Notes under the pieces: generated by a model
What the model was told of the DNA's origin: nothing
What the model saw: only the letters and a program-made list of their open reading frames with translations
The model's database searches: none
In this document: positions 5,983 through 7,777 of the stretch, in pieces
How positions within the stretch are numbered: position 1 is the stretch's first letter
Layout of the letters: each line of letters opens with the position of its first letter
From: Iamia sp052038315
GTDB taxonomy: Bacteria > Actinomycetota > Acidimicrobiia > Acidimicrobiales > Iamiaceae
DNA: 7,777 nucleotides
NCBI GenBank assembly: GCA_052038315.1
Contig: JBQGCF010000394.1
Span: forward strand, 1 to 7,777
Direction: 5' to 3'
Translations under genes and position numbers: made by a program

Positions 5983-7450
5983 TCGCGGTCCCGGGGGCCC
6001 AGGTGGCGTGGGTGCCGCTGGAGATGCGCTGCGGCAGGCGGAGCCGGCACACCGGTCCGGCAGCGACGTCGGCGGCGTCGACCACCCAGCACTCGCTCAC
6101 GTCGTTGCCGACGTCGGTGGTCAGGGTGACGAGGTAGGCGTCGTCCTCGGCCGTCCCCCCGACCTTGGGGGCGACTCCCACCTCGGAGCAGTAGACGCCC
6201 TCGGGCATCCGCAGGTGCTCGTCGGCCCCCGTCTCGACGTCGTGGCGGACCACCCCGTCGAACAGGAACCAGCCCGGCTTGCCCGTGGCCGCGTGCACGT
6301 AGCGGTGCCGGCGGCCGGCCACCCGCGGGTTGACGATCCCGAACTCGGTGAACTCGTCCCGGATGTGCTCCTCGTGGGTCCGCCCGGTGCGGAGGTCGAA
6401 GCGCCAGCGGTGGAGGCGCGTCTTCATCCAGTCGAGGGCGAGGAAGCGGAACATCCACATCTCGTCGCTCACGTCCGGCCGGGGCATCGGGTCCTCCTGG
6501 TGGAAGCCCTCCAGCACGATCTCGTCGCCGTCCTCGTAGGCGTTGGTGAAGTGCAGGACGTAGGTGGGGTCGGCCTCGAACCAGCGGATGTCGTCGACCC
6601 CGCCCCGGCGGGGCAGCACGGCGAAGCGGCTGGGCTCGTCGTGGAGCTTGAGGGCGAAGTGGCCCTTCTCGATCAGCCGCTCGTCCCAGTACATCGGGAA
6701 GGCGTTGAGGATGACGTGGCCCTCGGTGAAGGCCATGTCGTGCGGCAGCCGCGGGCCCGGGAGCGGGACGGGCGTGTGGTGGACGAGGCGGTTGTCGGCG
6801 TCGACCACGCCGTAGTGGAGGTAGGGCGCCTCCAGCCCGTAGGAGAAGAAGAACAGCTCGCCGGTGGCCTCGTCGACCTTGGTGTGGGCCGAGGCCCCGA
6901 TCGGCGGGACCCAGCTGCTGGTGCCGAGGGTGTCGAGGGTGAGCGGGTCGAGCCGGTAGAGCTCGCCGCACTGCCAGAAGCTGGTGACGGCCTGGCCGGC
7001 GTGGACGACGACGTCGGTGCTCGACGCGTCCTTCATCCGGCCCCGGGCGCCCCAGCCGTCGGGGCGGACGGCCGGCCGCTCGGCCACGTGCGGGCTCTCT
7101 GAGATGCCGGCCCACAGGCTGCGGCCGGCGGCCTGCTCGGCCTCGAACCCGGCGGTGCGGACGAAGCGGTTGCGGTACCAGGCCCGGCCGTCCTGGAAGC
7201 CGACGGCGTGGACCATGCCGTCGCCGTCGAAGGGGTGGTACGCCTTGATCGGCAGGTGGACGGGGTTCTCGGTGTTGCGCAGGTAGAGGCCGTCGAGGTC
7301 GTCGGGCAGGGCGCCGGCCACCACGTCGAGGGTGTCGACGTGCCACTCCTCGTGCTGCGGGCGCCACGCGCCGGTGCGGTAGGGGTGGTCGTCGTCGGCC
7401 TCGTCGGGCAGCGTCCGCAGGGCCCGTCCCACCAGCTCGATGTCTGCCAT
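5969..7450 (-). CDS. Carotenoid oxygenase family protein (RPE65/CCD-like, PF03055)
   Basis: A 493-residue non-heme iron(II) dioxygenase of the carotenoid-cleavage family, which splits a C=C bond of carotenoids, apocarotenoids or stilbenes with O2. The seven-bladed propeller's four iron-binding histidines are identifiable: His189 (GASAHTKVD), His237 (LPHDMAFT), His300 (YVLHFTNAYE) and His481 (SGTHATWAP). Second-shell glutamates are probably Glu369 (FTEFGIVNP) and Glu423 (YCSEVGVAP). The N-terminal family hallmarks GLYLRNTENP (54-63) and HPFDGDGMVHAV (72-83) are present. Length is typical and there is no signal peptide. Start ATG 7450 has no upstream in-frame alternative and no ribosome-binding site; a GACACT -10-like sequence lies six bases upstream. 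No carotenoid-biosynthesis gene is in view, so the substrate is open. The 3' end overlaps the methyltransferase gene by 14 bp. Confidence 0.93.
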   Translation of the reverse strand: MADIELVGRALRTLPDEADDDHPYRTGAWRPQHEEWHVDTLDVVAGALPDDLDGLYLRNTENPVHLPIKAYHPFDGDGMVHAVGFQDGRAWYRNRFVRTAGFEAEQAAGRSLWAGISESPHVAERPAVRPDGWGARGRMKDASSTDVVVHAGQAVTSFWQCGELYRLDPLTLDTLGTSSWVPPIGASAHTKVDEATGELFFFSYGLEAPYLHYGVVDADNRLVHHTPVPLPGPRLPHDMAFTEGHVILNAFPMYWDERLIEKGHFALKLHDEPSRFAVLPRRGGVDDIRWFEADPTYVLHFTNAYEDGDEIVLEGFHQEDPMPRPDVSDEMWMFRFLALDWMKTRLHRWRFDLRTGRTHEEHIRDEFTEFGIVNPRVAGRRHRYVHAATGKPGWFLFDGVVRHDVETGADEHLRMPEGVYCSEVGVAPKVGGTAEDDAYLVTLTTDVGNDVSECWVVDAADVAAGPVCRLRLPQRISSGTHATWAPGTAISGW

Positions 7451-7456
7451 GCCGAG

Positions 7457-7462
7457 AGTGTC
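7457..7462 (-). promoter_or_regulatory. Putative -10 (GACACT, extended TG) of the carotenoid oxygenase gene
   Basis: On the minus strand, TGCGACACT lies six bases before ATG 7450. GACACT differs from TANNNT at one position but carries the upstream TG of an extended -10. Its distance to the ATG equals that of TAGGTT to ATG 3422, again predicting a leaderless transcript. Confidence is modest because of the mismatch. Confidence 0.35.
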
Positions 7463-7474
7463 GCAGGGGTGGCG

Positions 7475-7480
7475 TAGGTT
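7475..7480 (+). promoter_or_regulatory. Putative -10 (TAGGTT) of the AlkA-like gene
   Basis: TAGGTT is followed by CGCCCTCG and ATG 7489, so transcription would begin at or within about two bases of the start codon. The surrounding bases GTAGGTTC, then CCTC, repeat those before ATG 3422. No -35 box is recognisable. Only 12 bp separate it from the opposing -10 at 7457-7462. Confidence 0.5.
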
Positions 7481-7488
7481 CGCCCTCG

Positions 7489-7777
7489 ATGGTGCGTCGG
7501 GAGTGGAGAGCGGGCTGGGCGGTCGACGTCCGCCGCACCCTGGGCGTGCTCAGCCGGGGGCGGTACGACCCGACCTACCGGGCCACACCCGACGGCGCGG
7601 TGTGGCGCACGATGCGCACCCCCGACGGCCCGGCGACGCAGCGGATCGTCGAGCGGCGGGTCGAGCGCACGATCGTGGCCGACTCGTGGGGCCCCGGCGC
7701 GGCGTGGGCGGCCGAGCAGCTGCCGGCGTCGCTCGGTGCGCTCGACGACGTCGAGGGCTTCGACCCGACCCTCCACC
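7489..7777 (+). CDS. AlkA-like DNA-3-methyladenine glycosylase, N-terminal part (partial)
   Basis: The frame from ATG 7489 is open to the right edge, giving 96 codons; the gene continues outside the window. The residues VDVRRTLGVLSRGRYDPTYR, then DGAVWRTMRTPDGP (about 38-51) and DSWGPGAAWAAEQLP (about 67-81), match the N-terminal domain of actinobacterial AlkA-type 3-methyladenine/8-oxoguanine glycosylases. These enzymes excise alkylated or oxidised bases. The catalytic helix-hairpin-helix domain would lie downstream and is not visible, so activity cannot be judged. ATG 7489 is the first start; the next codon, GTG 7492, is an alternative. The gene is divergent from the carotenoid oxygenase across 38 bp and is probably transcribed leaderless from the TAGGTT element. 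Confidence 0.75.
   Translation, partial: MVRREWRAGWAVDVRRTLGVLSRGRYDPTYRATPDGAVWRTMRTPDGPATQRIVERRVERTIVADSWGPGAAWAAEQLPASLGALDDVEGFDPTLH

Noticed and set aside
7033..7776. A minus-strand open frame covering the carotenoid-oxygenase start and the right edge.
   Set aside because: It runs through the divergent region in a different frame with Arg/Pro/Ser/Thr-rich low-complexity sequence, while the AlkA-like N-terminus on the plus strand is recognisable.

Overview
The window is uniformly GC-rich (third codon positions are almost entirely G or C) and densely packed with genes. It reads as a chromosomal core region of a high-GC actinobacterium. An F420-type luciferase-like oxidoreductase, TANNNT promoters placed directly at start codons, and GTG starts all fit Actinomycetota. 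Assignment to Acidimicrobiia (Iamia-like) is an impression from protein style, not something proven here. I see no tRNA, rRNA, CRISPR array, insertion sequence, phage gene or compositional island.

Layout, left to right. (1) Bases 1-60 are the last codons of an unidentified plus-strand gene, which converges on a minus-strand operon; a perfect 11-bp inverted repeat at 58-96 carries both TGA stop codons. (2) The minus-strand operon runs from about 3378 down to 94: a class A penicillin-binding protein, then a coiled-coil C4 zinc-ribbon protein, then a small polytopic membrane protein. Stops and starts overlap or lie one base apart, so translation is probably coupled. (3) Bases 3379-3421 form a 43-bp divergent promoter region. 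(4) The plus-strand genes at 3422-5982 are an LLM-class (predicted F420-dependent) oxidoreductase of the MSMEG_2516-like type, a serine hydrolase of the beta-lactamase/esterase fold, and a short SAM-dependent methyltransferase joined to the hydrolase by a GTGA overlap. (5) A minus-strand carotenoid-oxygenase-family gene (5969-7450) overlaps the methyltransferase tail-to-tail by 14 bp. (6) Bases 7451-7488 are a second short divergent promoter region, followed by the start of an AlkA-like DNA glycosylase gene that runs off the right edge.

The penicillin-binding protein polymerises and cross-links peptidoglycan outside the membrane. The plus-strand trio looks like a small catabolic or modification operon of unknown substrate. 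The carotenoid oxygenase probably cleaves a carotenoid or stilbene-type alkene, and the last gene probably repairs alkylated bases. I found no convincing undescribed multi-gene system. The most distinctive signals are regulatory: two near-identical plus-strand sequences (GTAGGTTC followed by CCTC and the ATG), each in a compact back-to-back promoter, and the stop-codon hairpin at the left end.
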